Positions 5,673-15,811 of a stretch of DNA of 28,073 nt are shown here, piece by piece; within the stretch, counting starts at the first letter, position 1, and each line of letters starts with the position of its first letter. A model generated the notes under the pieces. That model was given only the letters and a program-made list of their open reading frames with translations. It had not been told where the DNA came from and did no database searches. This stretch comes from CAZKFG01 sp964551985 (GTDB lineage: Bacteria; Bacillota; Negativicutes; Acidaminococcales; JAISLQ01). The stretch is from the NCBI GenBank assembly GCA_964551985.1, contig CAZKFG010000027.1:1-28073 (forward strand), in the 5' to 3' direction. The position numbers and the translations under genes were made by a program.

Positions 5673-7154
5673 GTGGCTAAACAACTGGAACAACTACTGA
5701 CTGTACTTGACGAATACGAGATAAACAAAAAAGTAAATATTACAATTAAAGGCATTACTGATGATTCTAGAAAAGTTCAAGAAGGTTTTATGTTTATCTG
5801 TGCGCAAGGCCATACTACAAGTGGATATGACTATATAAAAAGTGCCATAGACAATGGTGCTGTAGCTATTTTGGCAGATAAACAAATTGATGTTTTAGAT
5901 AATAATATTGTTGTTATAACAGTTTTTGATAGTAAAATTGCAATGCAAAGATTATTGCCAGAATTTTTTGATTATCCTGTCTTGAAAATGAAACTATTTG
6001 GTATAACGGGTACAAACGGTAAGACAACAGTTACCTATATGCTCAAAAAAATATTTGATTTTTTGGGCAGAAAAACAGGAGTTATTGGCACAATAGATTT
6101 TGTCATCGGTGATAAGAAAATCACTGCTGCAAATACAACGCCTGATGTTGTTCAGCTACAAACATTACTTTATCAGATGCAACAAGAAAAGGTAGAGTAT
6201 GTATTTATGGAAGTGTCATCGCACGCGCTTAGCTTAAACAGAGTGGCAGGGTGCGAATTTGATGTTGGAGCATTGACAAATATTACGCAAGACCATCTTG
6301 ATTTTCACAAAACATTTTCAGCTTATGTGCAGGCAAAATCACTTTTATTTTCTTCTTTAAGCAATGAAAGAAATAAACTTGCCAAAGCGGTAATTAATAA
6401 CGATGATAAAAGCGCACAAGAAATTTTATCAAAAACAAAAGTACCGACACTACTATATGGTATGACTTCAGATAGTGATATTTATCCTATAAAATATAAT
6501 CTTACAGCAAACGGAATGTATCTTGAACTACAAACGCCAAAAGGTGAGTTAAAACTTAATTTAAATACAACAGGTAAATTCAATATATATAACGTAATGG
6601 CGACAGTGGCAATTTGTCTTAGCGAAAACTTGAGTTTAGAGCAAATTGCATGTGGCTTAGACGGTTTTCGTGGAGTGTCCGGAAGATTTGAATTGGTCGA
6701 TGGTAAACAACCTTTTACAGTTATTATAGACTATGCTCATACACCAGACGGCTTAGAAAATGTTTTGAAAAGTGCCAGAGAGCTTGCAGAGAAAAGATTG
6801 ATAGTTGTCTTTGGCTGTGGTGGAAATCGCGATAAAACAAAAAGACCGCTTATGGGTAATATAGCGTCAAAAATAGCCGATGTGGTTTATGTAACATCAG
6901 ACAATCCCCGAAAAGAAGACCCTGAGCAAATAATAGTTGATATTATGGCAGGGATTGAGCAACAAGATAAGGTAACAAAAATTGTTGATAGGAAAACAGC
7001 TATATGTACAGCACTTGATTTAGCACAAGAAAAAGACATAGTGCTAATTGCCGGAAAAGGGCATGAAACATATCAAATTATTGGCGATCAAAAAATTGAT
7101 TTTGATGATCATCTTATAGCCAAAAGATTTTTAGAGGAGAAGTATAATGCTTAA
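5673..7154 (+). CDS. murE: UDP-MurNAc-L-Ala-D-Glu:meso-diaminopimelate ligase
   Basis: A 493-residue Mur ligase that adds the third peptide residue to the wall precursor in the cytoplasm. The start chosen is GTG 5673 (MAKQLEQLL), eight bases after GAGG (5661-5664). An in-frame ATG at 5625 lies inside the leader hairpin and lacks a ribosome site. Domain order is normal: N-terminal UDP-binding domain, ATP loop GTNGKTT (113-119, Lys117), the central EVSSHAL and NITQDHLDFH motifs, and the C-terminal domain with DYAHTPDGLENVL. The DNPR motif (410-413) marks meso-diaminopimelate specificity rather than lysine. It overlaps murF by eight bases. Confidence 0.95.
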   Translation: MAKQLEQLLTVLDEYEINKKVNITIKGITDDSRKVQEGFMFICAQGHTTSGYDYIKSAIDNGAVAILADKQIDVLDNNIVVITVFDSKIAMQRLLPEFFDYPVLKMKLFGITGTNGKTTVTYMLKKIFDFLGRKTGVIGTIDFVIGDKKITAANTTPDVVQLQTLLYQMQQEKVEYVFMEVSSHALSLNRVAGCEFDVGALTNITQDHLDFHKTFSAYVQAKSLLFSSLSNERNKLAKAVINNDDKSAQEILSKTKVPTLLYGMTSDSDIYPIKYNLTANGMYLELQTPKGELKLNLNTTGKFNIYNVMATVAICLSENLSLEQIACGLDGFRGVSGRFELVDGKQPFTVIIDYAHTPDGLENVLKSARELAEKRLIVVFGCGGNRDKTKRPLMGNIASKIADVVYVTSDNPRKEDPEQIIVDIMAGIEQQDKVTKIVDRKTAICTALDLAQEKDIVLIAGKGHETYQIIGDQKIDFDDHLIAKRFLEEKYNA

Positions 7155-8547
7155 AATAAGTGAATTGTGCTTTGTAACAAACGGAGCAGCACTTCAACCT
7201 TATGACGATATAAATATCTTAAATGTTACAACAGACAGCAGAACAACAAAGCCTGATAGTGCTTTTGTGGCACTACGTGGCGAAAAGTTTGACGGACATG
7301 ATTTTTGTCAAGATGCGATAAAAAATGGTGCAAAAGTTATAGTTATAGAAAAATTCATTGTTCCGCCGCCAGATAATGTAGTGCAAGTAAAAGTCAATGA
7401 TACATTGACGGCTTACCAAGATATAGCTTCATTTTATCGTAGTAAATTTGATATACCTGTTATTGCAGTAACAGGTTCAACTGGGAAAACAACACCAAAA
7501 GAACTTATTTACGCAGCTTTAGAACGCCAGATGCCAGTATTAAAGAGCCACGCTAATTTTAATAACGAAATCGGTTTGCCTGCAACACTGCTAAATTTAG
7601 AGAGTAAATACAAAGCGGCAGTTGTTGAGATGGGTATGCGCGGAATTGGGCAAATACAACAACTAGCTCAAATAGCAAGACCGACTATAGGTGTTATAAC
7701 AAACGTTAATCAAACACATATAGAAGTATTAAAAACTATGGAAAACATAACGATTGCTAAGCAAGAACTAGTTCAAGAATTAACGGAACATGATTTTGCT
7801 ATTTTAAATTGTGATGATGATAATGTATTGAAAATGAGTGAACATACCAAAGCAAAAGTTGTTTTTTATGGTTTTAATGATAAAGCAGATATTACTGCAA
7901 CAGATATAGAGTATTTAGAAGAAGGAACAGAGTTTAAATGTGTTGATAAAGAAAAGAAAATATCTTATCACGTATTTATACCACTACTTGGAAAGCATAA
8001 TGTTTATAATACTTTAGCTGCAATAGCTGTTGCCAAATTGTTAAATGTTGATGTGGGTAAAATGTTAGAAGGCTTAAAAAATATGAAAGTATCTAAAATG
8101 CGCCAAGAAATAATCAAAATAAGTGGCATTACATTTATAGATGATACATACAACGCAAGTCCTGCATCAATGCAAGCATCACTTGAACTTTTAGAGAAAA
8201 TTCAAGGCAATAGAAAAATTGCTGTGTTTGGCGATATGCTTGAACTTGGTGAATATGCAGATTCAGAGCATGAAAAACTGGGTGAACTTGTAGCAAAATA
8301 CAAAACAGATATACTTTTGACAGTAGGCGATAAAAGCTTTTTTGCCTGTCAAAAGGCATTTGAAAATGGGGTTAAGGCAGATCACTTTAAAAAGAATGAA
8401 GTAGCAGCATATACACTTTTGCCGCTTTTAAAAAAGGGCGATGTAGTGCTTGTCAAAGGTTCACGCGGTATGCATATGGAAGTATTTTTACAAACTTTGC
8501 AAGAAAAAATGTTAGAAGAAGAACCAATAAAAACGAAAGAAGTTTAA
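7147..8547 (+). CDS. murF: UDP-MurNAc-tripeptide:D-Ala-D-Ala ligase
   Basis: A 466-residue Mur ligase that attaches D-Ala-D-Ala to the tripeptide precursor. Motifs: the ATP loop GSTGKTTPKE (110-119, Lys114; Pro117 where Thr or Val is more common), FNNEIG(L)P, EMGMRG.GQI, TNV..THIE, FIDDTYNASPASM (C-terminal domain) and GDMLELG. It overlaps the murE end by eight bases, and mraY starts three bases after its stop, which indicates tight co-translation. Length and motif order are ordinary. Confidence 0.95.
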   Translation: MLKISELCFVTNGAALQPYDDINILNVTTDSRTTKPDSAFVALRGEKFDGHDFCQDAIKNGAKVIVIEKFIVPPPDNVVQVKVNDTLTAYQDIASFYRSKFDIPVIAVTGSTGKTTPKELIYAALERQMPVLKSHANFNNEIGLPATLLNLESKYKAAVVEMGMRGIGQIQQLAQIARPTIGVITNVNQTHIEVLKTMENITIAKQELVQELTEHDFAILNCDDDNVLKMSEHTKAKVVFYGFNDKADITATDIEYLEEGTEFKCVDKEKKISYHVFIPLLGKHNVYNTLAAIAVAKLLNVDVGKMLEGLKNMKVSKMRQEIIKISGITFIDDTYNASPASMQASLELLEKIQGNRKIAVFGDMLELGEYADSEHEKLGELVAKYKTDILLTVGDKSFFACQKAFENGVKADHFKKNEVAAYTLLPLLKKGDVVLVKGSRGMHMEVFLQTLQEKMLEEEPIKTKEV

Positions 8548-8550
8548 TAA

Positions 8551-9501
8551 ATGATTAGTAGTCTTATATGGAGCTTTATTTTTTCAGTAGTAATTTGTCT
8601 TGTTGCAGGAATGTTTACAATTCCTTATTTGCGAAAGTTAAAATTTGGTCAAAGCATTAGAGAATGTGGACCACAAGAACATCTTAAAAAAGCAGGTACG
8701 CCTACAATGGGTGGACTTATCATGTTTCCTGCAATTATTTTACCGGTAATAATTTTTGCAGATATAAATAAACAAATAGTACTGGCGTTACTTTTGTTAG
8801 TTGGCTATGGTTTGATAGGTTTTGCTGATGACTATATAAAAATAGTGTTAAAAAGAAATCTTGGACTTACCTCTAAGCAAAAACTTTTAGCTCAGGGAGT
8901 AATTGCCGCAACATTTTTGTTTTTCTCAGACTGGAGTGCAGTCACTAAAATACCTTTTTTAAATACAGATGTAACTTTAGATGGCTTTTTTTACTGTGGA
9001 CTTGTTGTACTTTTACTTTTAGGTACAACAAATGCAGTTAATCTAACAGATGGATTAGATGGACTGGCAAGTGGTGCGACAGTTCCTGTGGCATTTTCTT
9101 ATCTGGCAATAACGCTTTATTTAAAAGAATATTCTTTAGCTATTTTAGCAGTAGCAATAGCGGGTACTTGTCTGGCATTTTTGGCTTTTAACCATAAGCC
9201 GGCACAAGTATTTATGGGAGACACTGGCTCTTTGGCGCTGGGCGGCGGTATATCTGCTTTGGCACTGCTTACAAATACACAGTTTTTTTTAGTTATAATA
9301 GGTGGACTTTATGTTATTGAAGCTTTATCTGTAATTTTGCAAGTTATAAGTTTTAAAACATTTGGTAAAAGAATTTTTCGTATGAGTCCATTGCATCATC
9401 ATTTTGAGTTGTTAGGTTGGAGTGAAACCAAGGTAGTCAAAGTGTTTTGGTTTATCAGTTTAGTATTTTCATTAGCAGGCTATTTGCTGTGGCTTAAATA
9501 A
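8551..9501 (+). CDS. mraY: Phospho-MurNAc-pentapeptide transferase (lipid I synthase)
   Basis: A 316-residue polytopic membrane protein (about ten hydrophobic segments) that transfers phospho-MurNAc-pentapeptide to undecaprenyl phosphate. Catalytic features visible: FADDYIK (91-97, Asp93/Asp94), NAVNLTDGLDGLASG (161-175, Asp167/Asp170), FMGDTGSLALGG and the final MSPLHHHFELLGWSE (His282-His284). The ribosome site is poor; the start lies three bases after the murF stop, so translation probably depends on coupling. It is slightly shorter than some homologues but complete. Confidence 0.96.
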   Translation: MISSLIWSFIFSVVICLVAGMFTIPYLRKLKFGQSIRECGPQEHLKKAGTPTMGGLIMFPAIILPVIIFADINKQIVLALLLLVGYGLIGFADDYIKIVLKRNLGLTSKQKLLAQGVIAATFLFFSDWSAVTKIPFLNTDVTLDGFFYCGLVVLLLLGTTNAVNLTDGLDGLASGATVPVAFSYLAITLYLKEYSLAILAVAIAGTCLAFLAFNHKPAQVFMGDTGSLALGGGISALALLTNTQFFLVIIGGLYVIEALSVILQVISFKTFGKRIFRMSPLHHHFELLGWSETKVVKVFWFISLVFSLAGYLLWLK

Positions 9502-9517
9502 AAACGAGGTGGGTAAA

Positions 9518-10873
9518 ATGTCATTTGAAAACAAAAAGGTTCTTGTTTATGGACTTGGTATAAGCGGACTTGGAGCTGCTAGAGCGCTTATAAAGCAAAA
9601 AGCAAAAATAACTTTATATGATGCTAAAAAAATAGATTTAAACGAGCAAGACCAACAATCATTTAGTGAAAATAATGTGCAAATAGCACCTCAAAACATA
9701 CCAAATGATTATTATAATAACTTTGACTTTATAATTTTATCCCCAGGAATTTCTATTGATACACCATTTATGCAAGAGTCCATTAAAAACAACGTTCAAG
9801 TTATTGGTGAAGTAGAACTTGCTTCAAGAGTAAGCGGGGCTAAATTTATTGCGATAACAGGCACAAACGGTAAAACCACCACCACAACAATCGTAAGCGA
9901 GATGGTTAAAAAACTGCATGTAAACAGTGGTACAGGTGGAAATATCGGAAAATCTCTATCACTTGTAGCAAGCGAAGTGGACAAAAAAGAAGATATAATA
10001 GTTGCAGAAATATCAAGCTATCAGTTAGAAAGTATCAAACATTTTAGACCGTATGTTGCAGCTATTTTAAATATTACCCCAGATCATTTAGATAGGCACG
10101 GTAACGTGCAAAACTATGCTAAAGTCAAAGCTAGAATATTTGAAAATCAACTGGAGAGTGATTATCTAATACTAAATGCTGCTGATGATATGTTGCAAGG
10201 TATGGCAAAAACTGCAAAAAGCCAAGTATGTTTTTTTAGTAGCACAAAAAAGTTGCAAGAAGGCGCTTTTTTAGAAAATGATAATATAACAATTTCTTGG
10301 AAAGGCGATAAACAAGTTGTTTGCCCTGTCTCTAGTATGAATATATTTGGTCAACATAATGTGGAAAACGCTTTAGCCGCTTGTGCTTGTGCCTATTTTG
10401 CAGGAGTTTCAATAGCGGATATGAAACAGACTCTAGAACACTTTGAAGGTGTAGAACATAGAAATGAATATATAAAAACAATAAATGGTGTGAAATATTA
10501 TAACGACTCTAAAGCTACAAATCCAGAATCAGCTATAAAAGCTTTAGACTCTTTTGCAGGTAATATAATTTTAATTGCCGGTGGTTATGATAAAATGACT
10601 GATTTGACAGAATTTATGCAAAAGGTCAAACAAAAAACAGATTATTTGATTTTGCTTGGTAGTTCTAAAGAAAGATTTAACAATGAAGCAATAAAAAATG
10701 ATGTTCAAAATATTATTTTAGTTGATACTTTTGAACAGGCTGTAGACAAAGCATATTCTTTAGCTAAAGCACCACAAGTTGTATTATTTTCACCAGCAAG
10801 TGCTTCTTTTGATATGTTTAACAATTTTGAGCAACGTGGTAAATACTTTAAACAACTTATTGAAAAACTTTAA
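9518..10873 (+). CDS. murD: UDP-MurNAc-L-Ala:D-Glu ligase
   Basis: A 451-residue Mur ligase that adds D-glutamate to UDP-MurNAc-L-Ala. The start chosen is ATG 9518 (MSFENKKVLVYGLG) behind GAGGTGGG (9506-9513); an in-frame GTG at 9509 lies within that ribosome site. Motifs: the N-terminal Rossmann loop GLGISGLG, the ATP loop GTNGKTTTT (115-123, Lys119), EISSYQLE, NITPDHLDRHG, HRNEY and the C-terminal YYNDSKATNP. In most Firmicute clusters ftsW/spoVE follows murD; here murG follows directly after 15 bases. Confidence 0.96.
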   Translation: MSFENKKVLVYGLGISGLGAARALIKQKAKITLYDAKKIDLNEQDQQSFSENNVQIAPQNIPNDYYNNFDFIILSPGISIDTPFMQESIKNNVQVIGEVELASRVSGAKFIAITGTNGKTTTTTIVSEMVKKLHVNSGTGGNIGKSLSLVASEVDKKEDIIVAEISSYQLESIKHFRPYVAAILNITPDHLDRHGNVQNYAKVKARIFENQLESDYLILNAADDMLQGMAKTAKSQVCFFSSTKKLQEGAFLENDNITISWKGDKQVVCPVSSMNIFGQHNVENALAACACAYFAGVSIADMKQTLEHFEGVEHRNEYIKTINGVKYYNDSKATNPESAIKALDSFAGNIILIAGGYDKMTDLTEFMQKVKQKTDYLILLGSSKERFNNEAIKNDVQNIILVDTFEQAVDKAYSLAKAPQVVLFSPASASFDMFNNFEQRGKYFKQLIEKL

Positions 10874-10888
10874 TTTGGCGAGGAACTT

Positions 10889-11986
10889 ATGAACATTGTA
10901 ATTGCTGGCGGTGGCACAGGCGGACATATTTATCCAGCATTGGCTATTGCCCAACAGTTAAAAAATATTGACAAAAATATAAAAATATCTTTTATCGGTA
11001 CTAAACAAGGCTTAGAGTATGAAATACTTAAAAATTACGACTATGATTTTTACGATATAAAAGTAAGTGGTTTTGAACGCAGGCTATCTTTTGAGACCAT
11101 AAAATCAATAAAACTTGCTTTTGTAGGGCTAAAGCAGTCTTACGATTTGATAAAAAAGCTAAAACCGGATATTGTTTTAGGAACAGGTGGATATGTATGT
11201 GGACCTGTCGTTTTGGCAGCTTTTTTACAAGGTGTTAAAACCTGTATACAAGAGCAAAACGCTGTTGCTGGGGTTACAAATAAAATTTTAGCTAAATTTG
11301 CCAAACGTATTTATCTTGGCAACAAAGAGGCTAAGGATAGTTTGGGCAATAGTTCAAAAATATTAGTTACAGGTAATCCGATAAGAGACGATATAGGGAA
11401 AATAGATAGGAAAGCAGCACAAGATAAATTAGGACTTGACTATAAAAAGACTACAATACTAGTATCTGGCGGAAGTCGTGGGGCAATGAGTATAAATAAT
11501 GCTATGCTTTATGTGAATCAAAAACTTGCTTGTCGTAGCGATATACAAATATTGCATATTACAGGCAAAGCTACTTATGATAATATAATAAAACACTTGC
11601 CAAGCATTGTAAAAGATGCTGATAACATAAGGATATTACCATATATGGATAATATGCCAATAGCGCTTGCTGCTACAGATTTGGCAATATCAAGGGCAGG
11701 AGCAATTGCTTTGGCTGAAATTGCTGCTTGCTCTATAGCATCGATACTCGTTCCGTATCCGTATGCTACGGCGAATCATCAAGAGCATAATGCAAAGAGT
11801 TTTGAAAAAGAAAATGCGGCAATTGTTATTTTGGATAAAGATTTAACAGGTGAAAAGTTGCTTGCGACGATAATCTCATTGTTAGATGATGAGGATAAAC
11901 TGGTTAAAATGAGTAATGCGGCAAAAAAAATAGCTTGCCCTAAGGCGGCTAAAATAATCGCTGATGACATTTTAGCAAATATTTGA
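10889..11986 (+). CDS. murG: UDP-GlcNAc:lipid I N-acetylglucosaminyltransferase
   Basis: A 365-residue GT-B glycosyltransferase (family GT28) that makes lipid II on the inner membrane face. Motifs: the N-terminal G loop AGGGTGGHIYPALA (6-19), LGTGGYVCGPVV, QEQNAVAG, the second G loop SGGSRGA, and the UDP-GlcNAc region ISRAGAIALAEIAA with PYPYATANHQEHNA. The ATG follows GGCGAGGAA. It lies between murD and murC, as usual. Typical length, nothing odd. Confidence 0.96.
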   Translation: MNIVIAGGGTGGHIYPALAIAQQLKNIDKNIKISFIGTKQGLEYEILKNYDYDFYDIKVSGFERRLSFETIKSIKLAFVGLKQSYDLIKKLKPDIVLGTGGYVCGPVVLAAFLQGVKTCIQEQNAVAGVTNKILAKFAKRIYLGNKEAKDSLGNSSKILVTGNPIRDDIGKIDRKAAQDKLGLDYKKTTILVSGGSRGAMSINNAMLYVNQKLACRSDIQILHITGKATYDNIIKHLPSIVKDADNIRILPYMDNMPIALAATDLAISRAGAIALAEIAACSIASILVPYPYATANHQEHNAKSFEKENAAIVILDKDLTGEKLLATIISLLDDEDKLVKMSNAAKKIACPKAAKIIADDILANI

Positions 11987-11995
11987 GGGGGACTT

Positions 11996-13372
11996 ATGTT
12001 AGAACAATATAAACTATTTCACTTTATAGGTATAGGTGGTGTGGGTATGAGTGCGATTGCCCACGTTTTAAATAAATTAGGTTTTATTGTATCAGGATCT
12101 GATGAGAGTAAAAGCACTATAACGGATAAGTTGCAAAACGAGGGAATAAAAATATATATAGGACACGCTAGAGGACAATTGGAAAACTGTCAAGTAGTAG
12201 TAGTGTCTAGTGCTATAAAAGAAAATAACCCAGAACTTATGCAGGCAAAAGAGGAAAACATCCCGGTTTTTCACAGAGCAGACTTACTTGCCCAGCTTAT
12301 AAATAGCCATTTTGGTATAGCGATTGCAGGTGCACACGGCAAGACCACAACAACATCAATGCTATCTTATGTAACTTTAAAATCAAATTTAGATCCTACT
12401 TTTTTAATTGGTGGTGAAGTTTTCGCTCTAGGTGGTAATGCCAATGTCGGTAAAAGTAAATATTTGATAGCCGAAGCGGATGAAAGCGATGGCTCTTTTT
12501 TAAAATTTTTTCCTAAAATATCTGTAATTACCAATATAGAAAATGATCATATGGATCATTATAAGACAATGGACAACATGAAAAATGCTTTTGTACAGTT
12601 TTTGGGGCAGACAAGTGATGTTGCTGTTCTTTGCTTTGAAGATAAGCTACTTGTCGATATAGCTAAAAAAGCACAGTGTAAAATAATTTCTTATGGTATT
12701 GAACAGAAAGCTGATTATCAAGCTAGAAATATAGATTATAATAAAGAAAAAACTCAATATGATTTATTTTATAAAGATGAATTTTTAAGTAAAGTTACAC
12801 TTGTAGTACCAGGTAGGCACAATGTTTTAAATTCTTTGGCAGTGATTGCAGTTAGCTTATTTATAGGACTTGATATAAAAGACATAACTGCTAATTTGTC
12901 TACGTTTGCTGGTGCTAAAAGGCGCTTTCAAATAAAAGGTGAGTCAAACGGCGTTTTAGTTGTAGATGATTATGCTCATCATCCAAGTGAGATAAAAACT
13001 ACATTGCAAGCAGCTCATCAAGTAAAACAAAAAGAACTTATCTGTATTTTCCAACCACATCGTTATAGTAGGACAAAGCTTTTAAAAGATGAGTTTGCAA
13101 CTTGCTTTAATCCTTGCGATAAGCTTATTTTGACGGATATTTATGCTGCAAGTGAGCTTCCAATGGAAGGTATAGATGGAATGACTTTAGTTGATGCTGT
13201 AAAGCAAATGGATAGAGATGATGTTATGTATTTTCCTGATATGATTAAAATAGCAGATTATTTAAAAGATACAGTTAAAAAAGGTGATTTAGTTATAACA
13301 CTTGGTGCTGGCGATATATACAAAGTTGGCGAAAAATTGCTTTTGCAATTGCAAAAGGAGGAGAACAGATGA
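11996..13372 (+). CDS. murC: UDP-MurNAc:L-alanine ligase
   Basis: A 458-residue Mur ligase that adds the first peptide residue. It has the N-terminal nucleotide fold GIGGVGMSAIA (12-22), the ATP loop GAHGKTTTT (112-120, Lys116), EADESDGSF, NIENDHMDHY, and the C-terminal VDDYAHHPSEI and FQPHRYSRTK. A strong ribosome site (TTGAGGGGGAC) precedes the ATG. Its stop overlaps the ddl start (ATGA). The murB gene that often follows murC is absent. Confidence 0.96.
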   Translation: MLEQYKLFHFIGIGGVGMSAIAHVLNKLGFIVSGSDESKSTITDKLQNEGIKIYIGHARGQLENCQVVVVSSAIKENNPELMQAKEENIPVFHRADLLAQLINSHFGIAIAGAHGKTTTTSMLSYVTLKSNLDPTFLIGGEVFALGGNANVGKSKYLIAEADESDGSFLKFFPKISVITNIENDHMDHYKTMDNMKNAFVQFLGQTSDVAVLCFEDKLLVDIAKKAQCKIISYGIEQKADYQARNIDYNKEKTQYDLFYKDEFLSKVTLVVPGRHNVLNSLAVIAVSLFIGLDIKDITANLSTFAGAKRRFQIKGESNGVLVVDDYAHHPSEIKTTLQAAHQVKQKELICIFQPHRYSRTKLLKDEFATCFNPCDKLILTDIYAASELPMEGIDGMTLVDAVKQMDRDDVMYFPDMIKIADYLKDTVKKGDLVITLGAGDIYKVGEKLLLQLQKEENR

Positions 13373-14298
13373 AAGATAAAACTATAGCAGTTGTTATGGG
13401 TGGACCTTCTGCTGAACGTGATGTATCACTTAGAACCGGTGATGCAATTTCTAAAGCGCTAAAAGAAAAAGGTTATAAAGTAGAATGTATAGACTTACAG
13501 CCAGAGAACTTTTTTGAACAGTTAAAATCTGTAAATGCACAAGTTGTATTTAATGCTATACATGGAATTTATGGCGAAGACGGTAAAATACAAGGGTTTT
13601 TGGATATGCTAAAAATTCCCTACACAGGTTCAGGGCTAGAGGCGTGCGCTTTATCAATGAATAAAATTATAACTAAGCAAATGTTTTTGCTGGATAACAT
13701 TCCGACAGCAAAATTTTTGGTGTTTAAAAAATCTACAGACAAAAACGAAATTATTTCTAAAGTGCAAGCATTTGGCTTACCTGTTGTTATAAAGCCTCCT
13801 ACACAAGGGTCGACAATTGGTATAAGTATCGTAAGAGAAATTGGTGAACTGGAACAGGCTTTGGAGATAGCTTTTACTTATGGTAATGATGTTCTTATAG
13901 AAGAATTTATAAAAGGCCGGGAATTTACTGCATCTGTCATAACAGATAACAATCAAATAACAGCTTACCCAATAATTGAAATTGTTCCACACTCTGGTGC
14001 TTATGACTATCATTCAAAATATACAACAGGTGCAACAACATATACTGTACCTGCACAAATAAGCGATAGTGTAAGAGACAAAATGCAACAAATAGCAAAA
14101 GAAGTTTATGCTTCTTTTAATTGTCGCGGAGTTGCCAGAGTTGATTATATGATGGATGATAAGGAAAATTTATATGTACTTGAAATAAATACTGTACCTG
14201 GCATGACACAAACAAGTTTAGTGCCAAAAGCAGCAGCAGCACTTGGTATTAGTTTTGCCGATGTTTGTGAGAAAATACTGTTTAGTGCCAGAGTTTAG
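13369..14298 (+). CDS. ddl: D-alanine:D-alanine ligase
   Basis: A 309-residue ATP-grasp enzyme that makes the D-Ala-D-Ala dipeptide used by MurF. Motifs: MGGPSAERDVSLRTG, AIHGIYGEDG.IQG, YTGSG..A.ALSMNK, KPPTQGSTIGIS, EEF.KGREFT, and ARVDYM with EINTVPGMT (metal and substrate ligands) followed by SLVPKAA. The start is the ATG in the ATGA overlap with murC. The Tyr in HGIYGEDG and the D-Ala type residues agree with D-Ala rather than D-Lac specificity, though this needs alignment. Confidence 0.95.
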   Translation: MKDKTIAVVMGGPSAERDVSLRTGDAISKALKEKGYKVECIDLQPENFFEQLKSVNAQVVFNAIHGIYGEDGKIQGFLDMLKIPYTGSGLEACALSMNKIITKQMFLLDNIPTAKFLVFKKSTDKNEIISKVQAFGLPVVIKPPTQGSTIGISIVREIGELEQALEIAFTYGNDVLIEEFIKGREFTASVITDNNQITAYPIIEIVPHSGAYDYHSKYTTGATTYTVPAQISDSVRDKMQQIAKEVYASFNCRGVARVDYMMDDKENLYVLEINTVPGMTQTSLVPKAAAALGISFADVCEKILFSARV

Positions 14299-14316
14299 TT
14301 GCAAGGAGAGCAAGCA

Positions 14317-15084
14317 GTGTCTACGACTACGTCTACATATGAAAGAATACGCGAAAAAAGAGCAGTAAGAAGAAAACGATTTTTTAAAAAATTGATGCTG
14401 ATAATATTTACAATAGCAAGTTTTATCGGCGTATACTTTTTGTTGCATCAGCCGTGGCTTGCTTTTGGTAATGTTTACGTGTCTGGAACTAAATCGCTTT
14501 TAAGAGAAGAAATATTATTTTTAGCAAACATTCAAGAGCCTGTAAATTTATTTTTATTAAAGAGTAAGGATATAGAAGAAACACTGAAAAAAGATCTAAG
14601 GATAAAAAATGTTCAAACAGGTTATCAACTGCCAAACGTTTTTTATATAAATATAGAAGAAGAACAACCTTTATTTTATGTAAAAAGTAATTATGGGTTT
14701 ATAAGTGTAAATTCAAAGGCTAAAGTATTTAGTGCTGCAAAAAGTATAAAAAACTCTCTAGCGCCGATTGTTACAGGTATTTCTAGTGAAAAGTCTTATA
14801 TTGGTGATACAATAACAGATAAAATGCTCTTGCAAATTTATGAATTTTTAAATACACTAGGTGAAGTAACAAAAAATAAAATATCTGAAATAAACATCTA
14901 TGATAATACAAAAGTGAAAATAATAGATGTAGCTGGACGACCTTATTTTTTAGGAGAAATAAAAGGCTTGAATGATAAAATACAACAGTTTTCCGGCATT
15001 ATTAATGAATTTTCTCAGAAAAATGTTGATGTTGAATTTATAGACTTGTCTTATTCTAAGCCATATATTAAGATAAGAAAATAA
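14317..15084 (+). CDS. ftsQ: Division protein FtsQ/DivIB
   Basis: A 255-residue bitopic membrane protein. The start chosen is GTG 14317 (MSTTTSTYERIRE), six bases after AAGGAGAG (14303-14310); an in-frame TTG at 14299 sits before that site. A basic cytoplasmic N-terminus of about 24 residues is followed by one membrane helix (about 26-44). The POTRA domain comes next (FGNVYVSGTKSLLREEILFLA) and then the FtsQ beta domain (INIEEEQPLFYV, then VNSKAKVFS). FtsQ recruits FtsL and FtsB/DivIC to the septum. Length is typical. Position after ddl and before the DUF881 gene fits Firmicutes. Confidence 0.92.
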   Translation: MSTTTSTYERIREKRAVRRKRFFKKLMLIIFTIASFIGVYFLLHQPWLAFGNVYVSGTKSLLREEILFLANIQEPVNLFLLKSKDIEETLKKDLRIKNVQTGYQLPNVFYINIEEEQPLFYVKSNYGFISVNSKAKVFSAAKSIKNSLAPIVTGISSEKSYIGDTITDKMLLQIYEFLNTLGEVTKNKISEINIYDNTKVKIIDVAGRPYFLGEIKGLNDKIQQFSGIINEFSQKNVDVEFIDLSYSKPYIKIRK

Positions 15085-15109
15085 ACTAATTTAGAAAGAA
15101 GGTATAAAA

Positions 15110-15811
15110 ATGTTTGTCAACAAGCAAGCAAAGCTTGTTGTAGTTTTTATTTGTTGTATACTTGGCTTTATGCTTACAGTACAGTTTAAATCTGTAGAAA
15201 ACATAAAAGCCAAAGCACTAAGCTTTCAAAGAATAGAAGATTTGACTGAACAGCTAAAACGTGTGGAAAAAGAACGAACAGACTACTTTTTAGAGCTACA
15301 AAAACTAAAACAGCAAGATCCGAATCAAGCTCATGTTAAACAAGTAAAACAACTCAATATTTATGCAGGCACTGTAAGTATGCAAGGACCTGGTGTTACT
15401 GTTACGATAGACGACAGCAAAGTTGCCGGTAAACCTGGTGATAATCCTAATCTTTATATAATACACGATGATGATCTTTTAAAAGTAATCAACGAACTAA
15501 GAGCAGCTGGCGCTGAAGCTTTATCCATAAATGGACAAAGAATAATTGCTACATCAGAAATTCGTTGTGCTGGTCCTACTGTGTCGGTAAACAATGTACG
15601 CTCATCACCACCTTATGTAATAAAAGCAATTGGTAATGCCCAAAGCCTTGATGCAGCGCTAAAAATGCGTGGTGGAGTTATAGAAACTTTAAAGTTTTGG
15701 GGTATACAAGTACAAACTAAAAAAGAGGAAAAAGTTACAATACCAGCTTATAAAGGCTCGTTTAACTTTGAGTATGCCAAACCTTTAGAAGAAGGTAGTG
15801 AGAAAAAATGA
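15110..15811 (+). CDS. DUF881 family protein (YlxW/YlxX-like)
   Basis: A 233-residue protein with a membrane anchor (about 9-23), a coiled coil (about 32-66, rich in E/K/L/Q) and then the DUF881 domain (AGTVSMQGPGVTVTIDD, NLYIIHDDDLLKVINELRAAGAEALSINGQRI, IRCAGPTVSVN, PPYVIKAIGN). DUF881 genes usually sit in pairs or singly beside the small basic protein gene upstream of ftsZ in Firmicutes and Actinobacteria, and are thought to act in division. The molecular role is not established. The stop overlaps the start of the next gene (ATGA). Confidence 0.9.
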   Translation: MFVNKQAKLVVVFICCILGFMLTVQFKSVENIKAKALSFQRIEDLTEQLKRVEKERTDYFLELQKLKQQDPNQAHVKQVKQLNIYAGTVSMQGPGVTVTIDDSKVAGKPGDNPNLYIIHDDDLLKVINELRAAGAEALSINGQRIIATSEIRCAGPTVSVNNVRSSPPYVIKAIGNAQSLDAALKMRGGVIETLKFWGIQVQTKKEEKVTIPAYKGSFNFEYAKPLEEGSEKK